Numbered from the stretch's first letter, positions 1 to 9,995 are shown. The stretch: DNA of 64,000 nt from JADKFD01 sp050250665 (GCA_050250665.1 JBFWOF010000023.1:1-64000); one strand, 5' to 3'. Translations and numbers: made by a program. Notes: a model not told the origin generated them from the sequence alone.

Positions 1-125
1 GTGACCGATGATTTCGGAAACGCCCGGAAATCGGTCACGAGTTACCGAAATTGGCGGTCACACCTTAGCGAAACGACCGGTCACGCCTTAGCGAAATCAC
101 CGGTCACGATGGGGCGAAATACGCA
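1..125. mobile_element. Terminus of an IS21-like insertion sequence
   Basis: Four copies of CGGTCAC begin at 32, 55, 78 and 101, exactly 23 bp apart, and most are followed by a TTA-CGAAA block. GTGACCGAT at 1-9 is the exact inverse of ATCGGTCAC at 30-38. Ordered subterminal repeats of about 20 bp, bound by the IstA transposase, are characteristic of IS21-family ends, and the sequence style matches IS21 tips. The outer tip is probably the CA near 125. The istA/istB genes would lie to the left, outside the window. Family assignment is by pattern recognition only. Confidence 0.6.
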
Positions 126-226
126 GGTATTCTCACAAATGATCAATCTGCCCCTATTGTGAGAGCGAAAAATGACACTGGACGGTACGCTCCTTGCCCT
201 CGCCGTGAATGCGCGTCGTGGTCAGA

Positions 227-610
227 TCATGAACCCAGCCTGGAGTCCGGCGCGCACAGCCGGTTGAACACCATCGCCCGCACCAACGCCTCGGCATTCA
301 ATTCGCCCCGTGACGAGCGCAGCGCGCGGCGAACTGCATCGCGAAAACCCAGCGACACCCACTTCTCGTGCAGCGCATAGACATCGCCAAAGGTACGAGC
401 GCTGTTGTATTCCACGGGTGCCGCGGTGTTCTCGGCGCGACCGAGCGCCCGGTTCAGTCCGTTGAACAGCGAATCCAGTTGCTTCGGTTGCGACAGCTCC
501 AGCCGACCGAGGTTGGCGATCAGGCGCAGACGCACCTTGCCCTCGCTGCGGTAGCCCTCAACGATCTGCAGAAAAGTGCGTCCGCCAGAGCGGGTCGGTC
601 GTGTGTCCAC
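227..610 (-). pseudogene. Truncated IS1634-type transposase, N-terminal fragment
   Basis: This reading frame gives 127 residues that look like the N-terminus of an IS1634/IS1549-type DDE transposase. It has the opening FLQIVEGYRSEGKVRLRLIA, then a LGRLE..LDSL..GL.RALGR stretch, then AEALVRAMVFNRLCAPDSRLG, which in full-length relatives leads into the catalytic domain. A stop follows at once and no DDE domain is present; family members are about 500-600 residues. The start is a non-ATG codon. The fragment lies about 100 bp from the IS21-like end, which suggests successive insertions broke it. It is non-functional as seen. Confidence 0.6.
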
Positions 611-625
611 ACCACGACGCTGTCA

Positions 626-1687
626 GGTCGTGCGAGCGTCAAGAAGATCGATATCCGCCCAGACGTAACACTACACGGGCATCTGGACTCAAACCTCCGG
701 TGAAGCCTGATTCCTTGATCTGGCGAGTATGCCACTCAATGGACGGCACTAAAAAACGCCGGGAGCCGCGGAACTTGGGTGCCCCGGATCTGCAACCGCT
801 GCGCTCGATACAGCCAATCGCAATGCAAAAGCTCGCCCGCCATTAGCCGGTCAAGCCGCAAGATGAAATCGAACCCCGAACAAACTGCATGCGCTCGGCG
901 CTGAAAAAGCAGCCAATATCGGCACCAGTTTCACCCCTTCTGGCATCGCAATCTTCTCGACCCCGGACATTTCGAAACCATCCATACTCATTTGCCACGA
1001 GGGTAAGTACACCCTGCCGGGCGCCATTGCGCCAACTCGAACAGGCGCAATCGCCCAACGTACCCGCGCCCACCGGAGGCGAAGCCGCAGCCCGGCACCA
1101 GGCCGTCCCGGGTTTCGCCCAGGGCGACGGAAATCCCGAGCAAGGGCGCATCTGCTCTGCACCAGAGTTCAACCGGGCGTCTCGCGATCGAAGACGGAGA
1201 CAGGGGAGGTGGGTCACGGAAGTGAACACGGCGCAATTCCGGGCGGGATGGTCGCTGTCATCGTAGGTGGCGAAGCATGGCTCCGAGGCGCAATGCCGGA
1301 TGTCGCGCGCCAGCATGCGCCCACCCGAAAGCCTCCGCCGTCGATTTGTCTCAGTTCAAAAACGCTCGACGCACAAACGGGCCATCACCTCACGCGTCGT
1401 ACGCCGCGGCGTCACTCGACGCCATTCGACGGGCCCTGGATTCCGTATCGAATTTTATAGAAGTCGCTAGAAAGCCGTCGAAAGTCAGGATTTTCTTGCT
1501 CGAATCACTCGAATCGAATCGAATCCGCAATATTCCGCATGCAAATTGAGATCGGCGCTCCTAGGATTTGATCCGTGGACCAGTCCGGCCTATCGCCAAA
1601 CATGCCACGTCACGCACCTCAATAAAGCAAACGCACGGCCACAACCAACTTATCAACCATCAAGCAGAAACCAAAAAGGAGCACATC
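626..1687. other. Gene-free stretch between the IS debris and the first intact gene
   Basis: No open frame here shows a recognisable domain, a convincing ribosome site or a protein-like composition; the frames on both strands overlap one another and look like GC-rich chance frames. A minus-strand frame at 851-1162 reads plausibly for its last 60 residues but matches nothing I know. Near 1500-1525 there is a short tandem of CGAATC-type pentamers/hexamers. The last 100 bases presumably hold the promoter of the gene at 1688, but no clear -35/-10 pair stands out. Confidence 0.4.
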
Positions 1688-3442
1688 ATGAAAAAGAATG
1701 CACTCATTATCGGCCTGATCGCCACACTGTCGACCAGCGCGCATGGCGCAGAACGAGTCGATCTGAACCAGCTGTACCACAGCAACAAGCAGTACGGCGA
1801 CACCAGTCTGGCCGCACTCACCCGCCTCGACAGGGCACAACTGGTTGCGACTGCAGGCAACGTGGGCAAGACCAATGTGACCCGTTACGCTCAGTATTAT
1901 CGCGGCATTCCAATCCTCGGGCAGCGCATCATCGCTGAGGCCGCGTCCAGTACCTGGGATGCACCGCTGGAAATGGTTACTGGTACGCTGATCCAGAATC
2001 TGGACGCCGACCTGCCAGATACCAATCCGGCACAGAAACGTGCCGACGTGATCGCTATTGCGCAGAGCGCCGTTCGAAACAGCATTGTCACTTCCGAATC
2101 GGCAAATCTTTATATCGACATACCGGACGACGGCTCGCAGGCACGACTGGTATACCTCGTTGACCTCAAGACGATCAACGGGAAAGGCAATGGTCAGATC
2201 TCCTTTCGAATCGACGCCAACACGGGAAAAATCCTTGATCAATGGGATTCGACCGAATCCGGAATCATGGGTCCGGGAGGTGCATTGTCGCCGGTAGCCA
2301 AAGCCCTGCTGGCCGCAGGTTGGAATCAAACGGATATGGAGGTTCTCTTCAATCACGCTCAAACGGTCTACTGGACCGGCGACGAGCCCCTTTCGAAATC
2401 CGCTTGCGGTGCAACCGCTGCCGCCGCAGCGCTGGGTTTCGATGTCAACTCAGTGCGCGCAGCATTCCAGCAACCCGGCCATTGCCGAAGCAACGAGCGT
2501 CTCTCCGAGATCGAGAGCTCAGTGATTCTCGAAGAGCACCAGGCAGCCGACGACTTCTCGACGCTGACCCCCAATGGGACCAAAGCAACCACGATTCCCG
2601 ACAAGTTCACCAACCTCCGAAAACTCACTCGGGCCGATGCACTCTTGATCCCGGCGTTCGACACGGGCCTGGAATGGTGGAATCGCCTGGAAGCACTCAA
2701 AAATACTGGAGACCATACCACCGGCCGCATCTACGTGAACAATTTCGGCGCTGATGCACCGGCCAGCGGCGGAAATGTGGTCGGGAGCACGCTTGACTAT
2801 TGTTCCAGAAATGCCGCATGCGTGAATTACAGGCAGAAGCTGAAAGGCACGCGTTATCGATTTACCGAACTGGTGATGCGTGACGCCAGATTCCCGGGCT
2901 CCATATTCTCAAACACGCGGACGAGCAATTCCGGAGCCAATGAACCCTACGAAGAGAATCCGCAACAGTTCTATGTCGAAAATGGAGTCAATGCGTCATA
3001 TACGGTATCCCTGGCAACGGGTCTGAGCGCGGGCCTCACTGTTGGCCTGACCGACACCATGAGTGCGAACTTCACCATGTCTCTGGAGCGAACGGTGAGC
3101 AGCCAAACCGGCACCACCCAGCTCGTTGGCACGCATATCGGACGCAAGCGTCTGGTGGTACGTCCAGGCTGCAAGGTCACCGTATTTGTCCAGGAAGTCT
3201 ACGACCCAGTGTCTGACCTGTACGAGGGTTATCCGAACATGACCGGCACCATGAAGGCGCTGGGCTATCTTCCGGGTGCTGGCGAAAAGAACTACACCCT
3301 CGATGCAGCGACATTCTTCTCACCTGTATCGTCGAATAAGGTCTCCCGTGCAGTCGTCGCAATGAAAGACAATCTGGCCTACCAGCCTGAGTATGTCTGG
3401 TCAAAGCTGCGTAGTGACGCAGTCAATTGCAACCTGTTCTGA
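1688..3442 (+). CDS. Secreted FTP-propeptide protein with a candidate beta pore-forming C-terminus
   Basis: 584 residues. The ATG is preceded by AAAAGGAG at ideal spacing and opens a signal peptide (MKKNALIIGLIATLSTSAHG, cleavage near AHG/AE). Residues about 20-130 match the FTP propeptide domain of thermolysin/fungalysin proteases (RYAQYYRGIPILGQRII), followed by a PepSY-like strand pair (LVYLVDLKTINGKG; GKILDQWD). No M4 catalytic HExxH is present, so this is not a protease of that family. Residues about 434-485 are a Ser/Thr/Gly-rich stretch alternating with hydrophobics (SYTVSLATGLSAGLTVGLTD), then a strand of the type RRLVVRPG-x-VTVFV. That resembles the transmembrane-hairpin region and exit strand of aerolysin/ETX-MTX2 toxins. 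I infer a secreted, possibly propeptide-controlled pore-former; the FTP call is firm and the toxin call tentative. Several Cys residues lie in the middle. A hairpin terminator follows the stop. Confidence 0.7.
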   Translation: MKKNALIIGLIATLSTSAHGAERVDLNQLYHSNKQYGDTSLAALTRLDRAQLVATAGNVGKTNVTRYAQYYRGIPILGQRIIAEAASSTWDAPLEMVTGTLIQNLDADLPDTNPAQKRADVIAIAQSAVRNSIVTSESANLYIDIPDDGSQARLVYLVDLKTINGKGNGQISFRIDANTGKILDQWDSTESGIMGPGGALSPVAKALLAAGWNQTDMEVLFNHAQTVYWTGDEPLSKSACGATAAAAALGFDVNSVRAAFQQPGHCRSNERLSEIESSVILEEHQAADDFSTLTPNGTKATTIPDKFTNLRKLTRADALLIPAFDTGLEWWNRLEALKNTGDHTTGRIYVNNFGADAPASGGNVVGSTLDYCSRNAACVNYRQKLKGTRYRFTELVMRDARFPGSIFSNTRTSNSGANEPYEENPQQFYVENGVNASYTVSLATGLSAGLTVGLTDTMSANFTMSLERTVSSQTGTTQLVGTHIGRKRLVVRPGCKVTVFVQEVYDPVSDLYEGYPNMTGTMKALGYLPGAGEKNYTLDAATFFSPVSSNKVSRAVVAMKDNLAYQPEYVWSKLRSDAVNCNLF

Positions 3443-3453
3443 TTGAAGGAAAA

Positions 3454-3482
3454 GACCGGCCGCAGGCATCGTGCGGCCGGTC
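3454..3482 (+). terminator. Hairpin terminator after the secreted FTP protein gene
   Basis: Perfect 11-bp arms GACCGGCCGCA / TGCGGCCGGTC with a 7-base loop lie 11 bases after the stop codon. The T-tract is poor (TCTGAC), so termination strength is uncertain. It may also help separate this gene from the convergent kinase gene. Confidence 0.6.
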
Positions 3483-3661
3483 TGACGATTCCGAACGGCC
3501 ATCCCGAACTCGAATGATGCATATTCGAGTTTCAACAATCGATGATTTCAAAAACTCCAAATCACGATGGGTTCGGCTTTCACGGAAGCTGGACCCGTCA
3601 ATACCAGTCATCGCACAAGGTGACGAAAACAGGCACTTCCTCAAACTCTTTCTTGGCGATA

Positions 3662-6600
3662 TTATTCCGGGCGCATCACCGCGCATTCCTCTACGCTTCC
3701 AGCATGCCCTCCGTGTTTTTCCGCTCTGATCTGCACGCAGCTCTCTTGAACCATGCGCCCGTAATGGCTTCCTCCAAGCTTGGCGTGCGAGAGAATCTGA
3801 AGCGCTTCGGAAATTGACTCGTCCGCGGCAGCTGCGTTCGCCAAGGCCAATTGCGTCTTGGCAAGTGAATCCAGAAGTACGGCCAGTTCCGGATCGTTTG
3901 GATCCATGGATTTTCGCCCAAGCACCAATGACTGCTCGTTCAGCGCAAGGGCTTTTTCTGCTTCCCCGCCGTTCCGATAGACATCGGCAAGGTAGGAGAA
4001 GGCATGCGGCTTGGACCAAGGGGGCATCTCGGCGACGGACTGCTGGAGCAGCGTCGTGGCTTCAGCTGTCTGGCCCAGGTGCGCAAGCACTCGACCCAGC
4101 TCCCGACGAGTGGTGCTGGTCGGGACGCGGAGGGACCCGTCGGCCTTGGCCTCGATCGCGAGCGCGTTTCGCAGCATCTTGGCAGCCTGTTCGGCCTCCC
4201 CCTTGTTGAACAATACCTGGGCGAGCTCGTTCTTGATCATGGCAGCCGAGGTACTTTCTGCGCCGAAAAGGTGATCAACAATCAACGCGCATTCCTTCAG
4301 GTTCTGCTCTGCTGCCCTCAGCTCACCCCTCGTGCGCTGGATTCGAGCCAATCCGAGCAGGGGGCGCCGACGTCTGTCGTCCCCTGCCGGATATTGATCC
4401 AGGATCCAGCGCATCATTTGCTCGGCCTCGTCCAGTCGGCCCTGTCTGGCCATCAGCGTCGCCATACTGGACTTCAGCCACAAGACTGCCGGGTCCCCCT
4501 CGGCATAGAGCTCATGCAAACGACTCAAGGTTTGCCTGGCCAGTTTTTCACCTTCAGCGGCCCGCCCCAGCGCCGAGAGCGCCATACTGACTTGATCTAC
4601 CACCGTGATGCTTGCCGCCGTTCCTCTTTCCTTGCCGATCAAGGCGGCAGCCTCAAGCATGTAGTCCACCGCACTTTCGGCATCGCCTGTCTCCCAGCTC
4701 AGATTGGCCAGCTGGGACAGCAAATCGGAGCGCTTGACCTGCACGCCAGTGTCGAAATCACCGCTGGCTTGAAGACTGGTCTGAAGCAGTTTCTTGGCAT
4801 CCTCAATGCGGTCGAGCCCGATGTACTTTTCGGCCAGGACGACGCGCATACGGCCTAGCCAGGGGTCCGAGGGGCCAAAATCCTTCTGGCGCTCGGTGAT
4901 CAGCTCCTCCAGCAACTTCCCACCGGGATCCAATGATTCATCCCGGTTGATGTTTCGAAAGATTGCCAGCTGAGTCGCGGGGTGATCCTGACCTACCGTC
5001 TGGCGCAAGCCCTCTATGCCTGCCTCATAGTCATTCTTCGCCAAGCCGCCCTGGTTCATGGCGAGGTAAATGTCTCCCCGTTGCAGGAGTGACTCCAGGG
5101 TGAGCAAGTGCTTTTCGCCCAGAAGCGCCTTCCGGGCGGCCAATGCTCTGTTCTGTACATCCAGCGCAAGATCCAGAATCTCCAGAGAGAGTAAGGTGCC
5201 CGCCATCGAATCCCATAGTCGCGCCTGCAGATCGGGCTGACCCTTGTAACGGCTGTCAATCACTTTCAGCGCCGGCTCAAAGTGATCCACTTTCAACTGC
5301 CGAATGCTGATGTCGGTGAAGTTCAACGATTGCAGCTCTCGGATGTACTCAGTTCGGGCGAGCGCTTTCTGATCTTCACCCGTCGGCGATGCTCGTGCTG
5401 ATTCCGAAAGCGCATCCAGCAGATAGGCCTTCAATCTGCTTCCCAGAATTTCTGGCGACAGGCTTTGCCACTGCTGCTCCTGAAACTCGGCCACCAGTTC
5501 TGCCTTGGCTGCTGCATCCTTCGCTTGCGCTGCCATGTTCCTGGCACTGACCAGGCCGAAAACGGCAGCGGAGGTCGTTCCGATCAGAAGGGCCGCAACC
5601 ATCGCGGTAATGCCTACGGCCGTGCGATTTCGGCGCACCAGCTTGCGCAGTCGATACCAGCGGTTGGCAGGACGCGCATACAGGGGCTGGTCGTCAAGCC
5701 AGCGCTGCAGGTCGAGCTTGAGTTCAGGAGCCGATCCGTATCGATCATCCGGCTCTCTCTCCAGGCACTTCGTCACGATCCAGGAGATATCTGCTTCCAG
5801 TGTTTCCAGCAGTCGCGGCACCGTTGTCGACCGTTGTCTGGCAATCTCGACCTCTGCACTCAGATCCAGCTTCTTGAATCGAGTGGCCAGATCAGGCGGG
5901 TCGTTGCGACTCAAGAGTTTCACCAGCTCAGCCTGGGACTTGTCGGAGAGATCGTCGTTGCTATACGGAGGCACACCTGCCAGCAGTTCGTACAACACCA
6001 CACCCAGCGAGTAGATATCGGCCCGCGTGTCCACGTCGGATTGCTTGCCGAGCACTTGCTCCGGGCCGCTGTAGACCGGTGTTCCAACGAACCCCCCGAG
6101 ACGAGTGTCCGTGGTATGTGGCCCCAGCTTGCCGTGAAGCGATTTGGCGACGCCAAAATCGATGATCTTCACCACGCTCGGCTGCCCGGGCGACTTCTTC
6201 ACCAGAATGTTGCCGGGCTTGAGGTCTCGGTGGATCAGGCCCTTCTGATGGGCGTGCATGACCCCGTCGCAAACCTGCAGAAACAACTCGATGCGCTGGC
6301 GGGAGTCCAGTTGGTACTTGTCGCAGTGCGCAGTAATGTGCAGTCCGGGCACATACTCCATCGCGAAGTAGGGTTGCGAGAGTTCGGTGGTTCCCGCCTC
6401 GTAAACCGCCGCCACATTGGCATGCGTCATCATGGCCAGAGCCTGTCGCTCGGCCTCGAAGCGCGCCAGTACCTGAGCCGAATCCAGGCCAGCCTTGATC
6501 ACCTTGAGCGCTACCGTTCGCTTCACCGGGTGACGCTGCTCAGCCAGATACACGGTACCCATGCCGCCATCCCCCAGCACTTCGAGGATTCTATAGGGAC

Positions 6601-7876
6601 CGATGAATTTTCCATCCGCATTCGTTTCCGGCTTTGCGGTCGAGGTTGACGGAATCGGGCTCGGCCTTTGGGCTGGCGTTTGAGTGCTGGAAAAGTCTGA
6701 GGCGCAGGCCTGCAGACCTGCTGCCAGGGCTGCGGCGGTGATGCGGCTGTCAGCTTCGTCCTTCAGGCATGCCGATATGAGGTCGCGCAGGGACGACGCC
6801 TCGATCAGCGAGTTCCAGTTTCGCCCCGGAGCCGCCTCCAGCTTGCCCAGAATGGTCTCGAACATGAGCACGCCAAAGGCATAGATGTCAGTCGCGGTGC
6901 TGGCCGGGCAGCCGCTCAAGCGCTCTGGCGCGAGGTACTTCTGAGGACCGACCGGCTCATCACCGGCGAGAGTCAGTCCAGCTGCCGTAATGTTCATCTG
7001 GGTCAGCCTGCTGCGATTGCCGAGTTCTCCCAATCCAAATTCGCCCAGCCTGGCCCTGACCTGATCTCCTTGTTTATCGAGCAGTATTGACTCCGCGCTG
7101 ATGTTGCGGTGGACCAGTTCGGCTTCATGCACTGCTGCCAGGGCGACGGCCGCCTGGGACAACCAGAGCAGTCGCTGCTTCAGGTCGATCTGATGCAATC
7201 CACCCGTGGTCACCGCCAAATCGGCCAGAGTGCCCTGGGATGCACTTTCCAGCTGGATGAAGTACGGAGGCTCTTCAAGCTGCCAATCGATGATTCCCGC
7301 GATATCCGGCCGTCCTCCCAGCGATTGTTGTAGATAACGCAGCAGCGTCACTTCTCGCCGAAGTTCCTTGAGGTGCGCCTCACTGCGACAGAAGCGGAGC
7401 ACCACCTGCCTTGCCGCCGGGCCATCGGTAGCGAGCCAACTCTCGCTCGTGGGCTTTTCCTTCAGTTTCCGCACCAGACGCAGGTCCGGCTTGCCATGAA
7501 CCGTGCTGCCGGCAAGGAAATGGCTGCCTTCAGGATCGCCTGCCGATTGCACAGTCGCGTTGAGCTGGTAGCCGTGGCGGGGAATGGTTCGAATCAGGGG
7601 GTTGCCGGCATCTTCGTCCAGCAAGGAGCGCCGTAGCGCGCGGATCGTGTCGGTCAGTCCCTGCTCACCCACTGCGGAGTTGCCTCTCCAGAGTGCGTCG
7701 ATAAAAGCCTGGCGCGGGACGATTCGACCCTGGCTGCAGACCAGCAATGCCAGAACCTCGAGCTCCTTTCGACGGAGCCGGCGAATCTGACCATTCCACG
7801 TCAGCGTCCCCGCAACAGGATCAATCGCTCGCTCGGCGAGAATGAAACGATGATCGAGGTACGTTTCGTAGTCCAT
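3662..7876 (-). CDS. Membrane Ser/Thr kinase with winged helix, pseudokinase and TPR domains
   Basis: 1404 residues from the ATG at 7876, which has AGGA 9 bases upstream; ATGs at 7885 and 7930 are alternatives. Order: OmpR/CadC-type winged helix (about 10-110; LRRKELEVLALLV, IRTIPRHGYQL); a degenerate kinase fold (about 138-400); a complete kinase (about 424-700); one transmembrane helix (about 745-770); then TPR-like repeats to the end. In the first kinase fold the usual catalytic residues are changed: VAIK becomes VVLR, HRD becomes HRN and DFG becomes EFG. The second has GDGGMGTVYLAE, VALKVIK, HRDLKPGN, IDFGVAKS and GTPVYSGPEQ, so it should be active. The family is a PknB-type cytoplasmic kinase with a periplasmic TPR sensor. 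A DNA-binding-type domain on the same chain is unusual. It is convergent with the secreted FTP protein. Substrates are unknown. Confidence 0.88.
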   Translation of the reverse strand: MDYETYLDHRFILAERAIDPVAGTLTWNGQIRRLRRKELEVLALLVCSQGRIVPRQAFIDALWRGNSAVGEQGLTDTIRALRRSLLDEDAGNPLIRTIPRHGYQLNATVQSAGDPEGSHFLAGSTVHGKPDLRLVRKLKEKPTSESWLATDGPAARQVVLRFCRSEAHLKELRREVTLLRYLQQSLGGRPDIAGIIDWQLEEPPYFIQLESASQGTLADLAVTTGGLHQIDLKQRLLWLSQAAVALAAVHEAELVHRNISAESILLDKQGDQVRARLGEFGLGELGNRSRLTQMNITAAGLTLAGDEPVGPQKYLAPERLSGCPASTATDIYAFGVLMFETILGKLEAAPGRNWNSLIEASSLRDLISACLKDEADSRITAAALAAGLQACASDFSSTQTPAQRPSPIPSTSTAKPETNADGKFIGPYRILEVLGDGGMGTVYLAEQRHPVKRTVALKVIKAGLDSAQVLARFEAERQALAMMTHANVAAVYEAGTTELSQPYFAMEYVPGLHITAHCDKYQLDSRQRIELFLQVCDGVMHAHQKGLIHRDLKPGNILVKKSPGQPSVVKIIDFGVAKSLHGKLGPHTTDTRLGGFVGTPVYSGPEQVLGKQSDVDTRADIYSLGVVLYELLAGVPPYSNDDLSDKSQAELVKLLSRNDPPDLATRFKKLDLSAEVEIARQRSTTVPRLLETLEADISWIVTKCLEREPDDRYGSAPELKLDLQRWLDDQPLYARPANRWYRLRKLVRRNRTAVGITAMVAALLIGTTSAAVFGLVSARNMAAQAKDAAAKAELVAEFQEQQWQSLSPEILGSRLKAYLLDALSESARASPTGEDQKALARTEYIRELQSLNFTDISIRQLKVDHFEPALKVIDSRYKGQPDLQARLWDSMAGTLLSLEILDLALDVQNRALAARKALLGEKHLLTLESLLQRGDIYLAMNQGGLAKNDYEAGIEGLRQTVGQDHPATQLAIFRNINRDESLDPGGKLLEELITERQKDFGPSDPWLGRMRVVLAEKYIGLDRIEDAKKLLQTSLQASGDFDTGVQVKRSDLLSQLANLSWETGDAESAVDYMLEAAALIGKERGTAASITVVDQVSMALSALGRAAEGEKLARQTLSRLHELYAEGDPAVLWLKSSMATLMARQGRLDEAEQMMRWILDQYPAGDDRRRRPLLGLARIQRTRGELRAAEQNLKECALIVDHLFGAESTSAAMIKNELAQVLFNKGEAEQAAKMLRNALAIEAKADGSLRVPTSTTRRELGRVLAHLGQTAEATTLLQQSVAEMPPWSKPHAFSYLADVYRNGGEAEKALALNEQSLVLGRKSMDPNDPELAVLLDSLAKTQLALANAAAADESISEALQILSHAKLGGSHYGRMVQESCVQIRAEKHGGHAGSVEECAVMRPE

Positions 7877-8162
7877 CTCATGCATTCCTAATAGGTTCTC
7901 CCAAGGGATCGAGCCATTGGACCCGATCAATCAACAGCGATAGGAGCGTGCAAGGCACTGATCGTCTCAGTATCGATGCTGAGCCCCCGCAAGCAACGAC
8001 GGCGTGAGGATCGGTTGCAAACTCCCGGGGGTGCGCGGTTCGCATCAGAAGCTGCGTACGCAAGGAGTCCGCCAGCATCAGGACACGGGATGGACGGGCC
8101 ATCAACGCAAATTCGGCCCAACCGATACCCTGATCGCTGGCAACTCGTTCAGCAACTACTGC

Positions 8163-9995
8163 TCACACCGTCCCATGCCCCAGCACCAGCAACTGCCGGG
8201 CACCGGCCAGATGGCCGTCGTCGAAATGGACCTGCCGGCTGGCGCCCACGGCGCCCAGATAAACCAGCTTGCGCGCCGCCAACAGGCGCCGCAGGCGTGG
8301 CTCGTCGCTCACCAGTTCAGCCGGGATGTGTTCGCCGATATTCAACAGATTGAATTCCACGCCGCTGGGCATGGCCAGTTCGGCAAAGAACTTCTCCAGA
8401 TTCTTCTGGAAGGACAGTTGCGCGATGTACTTGGCCGCCAGCTTGTGTGACAGCACGGTGTTGCGGTAGCGCACGTTCTTGTTCAGCAACTCCTCGATGA
8501 CCGGATCGGTCAGCACCGTGATGATGGATTCGAGGAAGGGATCATCGGCCTCGGAGGCCGACAGCAGCAGCAGCGTCAGGCGGAAACCCAGTTCGTCAGG
8601 CAGGTTGATGACGATGTGGTCATAGTCCTCGATGCGCAGCGAAGCCACGAATTCCGGCTCGAAGTAACGCTGCGGGTCATCGAAATCAAAATGGGCGGCG
8701 TGCAGAGAATCGCGACTGGGCTGATCGATGAAGTGTTCGAGCGCGGCCACCGGCCAGGTGCTGCCGATCACGCACAGGCGCCGATTGACGATTTCACTCG
8801 GCACCTGGATGGCGGCGATATCGGTCTGCGACTCCGCCTGCGCGGCAGGCGGCGCGTAGCGGAGCTTGCGCTGATCGCGGGTCACCACGATCAACCAGTC
8901 ATGCGCCTGCATCGGCTCGCCGAAAGGGCACAGGGACAGATCAAAATGACCATGTCGATCGAGCCGCGAATAGCCGACCAGTGTGCCGCCCTGAATCCCC
9001 AGCATGAGTTGCTCGAAGGCCACCCCCGGGGCTCGCTGCTCCAGTCCCACCGACGCTGGATCGACGAACTGCACATTCCAGCCATGGAATGACAGCAACT
9101 CGAAGAAGGCCTTGTAGTAGACGATGTCGACCATCGATCGGGCCAGCACGCTGCCGATGACATCGCCGGGTGTGGTCACCGCAAATAGCGAGCCACCCTG
9201 AACCGCCGTCAGCGCCAGCGCGATATCGCGACTGTAGGTCTGGTTGGACAGTTCGATCGAACACTTGACCGGAGATTTGGCGGCCTGCCGTTCCAGCAGG
9301 TGGTGCATGAAGGTTTGTTCGTTGATCAGCGCCGTCAGGATCTTGAGATTGCGGTTGTCACGGGCAAATTCATCGGGCTCGTCCTCCGGCGCCAAAACCA
9401 CCAGGCCCAGCGCCTTGAGCGCGCCGAGCTTCTCGTAGGTGTGCCAGTGCAGCAGATCTCCCTGACGCACATAGATCTGCAACTGCCGCCAGCGCTCAGC
9501 TTCGATGTGTTCGCAGAACTGATCCACGGTGGCCCGGTCCGGAAACAGCAGCACCACATCCTCGGTGCGATCGAGCCGCTGCGCCCGCAGATTGATCTCG
9601 TCCAGGATCAGCGGCAGCTTGACGTTGAAGTTGACGATCAGCAGATGCCCGGACTTGCGGTAGGGCAGCGTACCGCCCTTGATGCGTTCGATCAGCTGTT
9701 CCAGCGAGGCCGACAACACCGAGATGATGAAGGAGAACAGGATCAACCCGAACAGCACCTGCACCAGCCCGAACACCAGTTGCGCCCAGCCCTCGGCGTC
9801 GGCGTAGCTCGACGGATCGGCGAACCAGCGGTAACTGGTCGACAGATCGCCGATCAGCAAGGACATGAACAGGATCAGCAGCGCGCTGCCGACGAAGATG
9901 GCAGCCAGCTGCACCCAGATGGTAGCGAGTGCAAATCCATCCGGGGTCAGCAGGCGGCGCAGTGCACGCCAGCGTAATCGTAGCCATGAACGCAT
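8163..9995 (-). CDS. CASTOR/POLLUX-like ion channel with TrkA-N/RCK-type domains
   Basis: 610 residues from the ATG at 9995 (MRSWLRLRWRALRRLL); the frame stays open upstream to 10139 but no good ribosome site is visible at any start. There is one strong transmembrane helix (FALATIWVQLAAIFVGSALL), then a re-entrant/pore-like and second helix region (AQLVFGLVQVLFGLILFSFI), then the linker ERIKGG..PYRKSGHLLIVNFN, which leads into Rossmann-type RCK folds. This layout matches the bacterial relatives of plant CASTOR/POLLUX cation channels. There is a second nucleotide-binding-like half after about residue 400 (NRRLCVIGSTWPVAAL). The inferred role is ligand-gated cation (K+ or Ca2+) flux at the inner membrane. 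It lies in line with the Sel1 gene upstream, separated by 192 bp. Confidence 0.75.
   Translation of the reverse strand: MRSWLRLRWRALRRLLTPDGFALATIWVQLAAIFVGSALLILFMSLLIGDLSTSYRWFADPSSYADAEGWAQLVFGLVQVLFGLILFSFIISVLSASLEQLIERIKGGTLPYRKSGHLLIVNFNVKLPLILDEINLRAQRLDRTEDVVLLFPDRATVDQFCEHIEAERWRQLQIYVRQGDLLHWHTYEKLGALKALGLVVLAPEDEPDEFARDNRNLKILTALINEQTFMHHLLERQAAKSPVKCSIELSNQTYSRDIALALTAVQGGSLFAVTTPGDVIGSVLARSMVDIVYYKAFFELLSFHGWNVQFVDPASVGLEQRAPGVAFEQLMLGIQGGTLVGYSRLDRHGHFDLSLCPFGEPMQAHDWLIVVTRDQRKLRYAPPAAQAESQTDIAAIQVPSEIVNRRLCVIGSTWPVAALEHFIDQPSRDSLHAAHFDFDDPQRYFEPEFVASLRIEDYDHIVINLPDELGFRLTLLLLSASEADDPFLESIITVLTDPVIEELLNKNVRYRNTVLSHKLAAKYIAQLSFQKNLEKFFAELAMPSGVEFNLLNIGEHIPAELVSDEPRLRRLLAARKLVYLGAVGASRQVHFDDGHLAGARQLLVLGHGTV

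Noticed and set aside
843..1316. Overlapping open frames on both strands in the 0.8-1.3 kb stretch
   Set aside because: Several frames are open at once, none has a ribosome site or known domain, and the compositions look like chance frames in GC-rich DNA.
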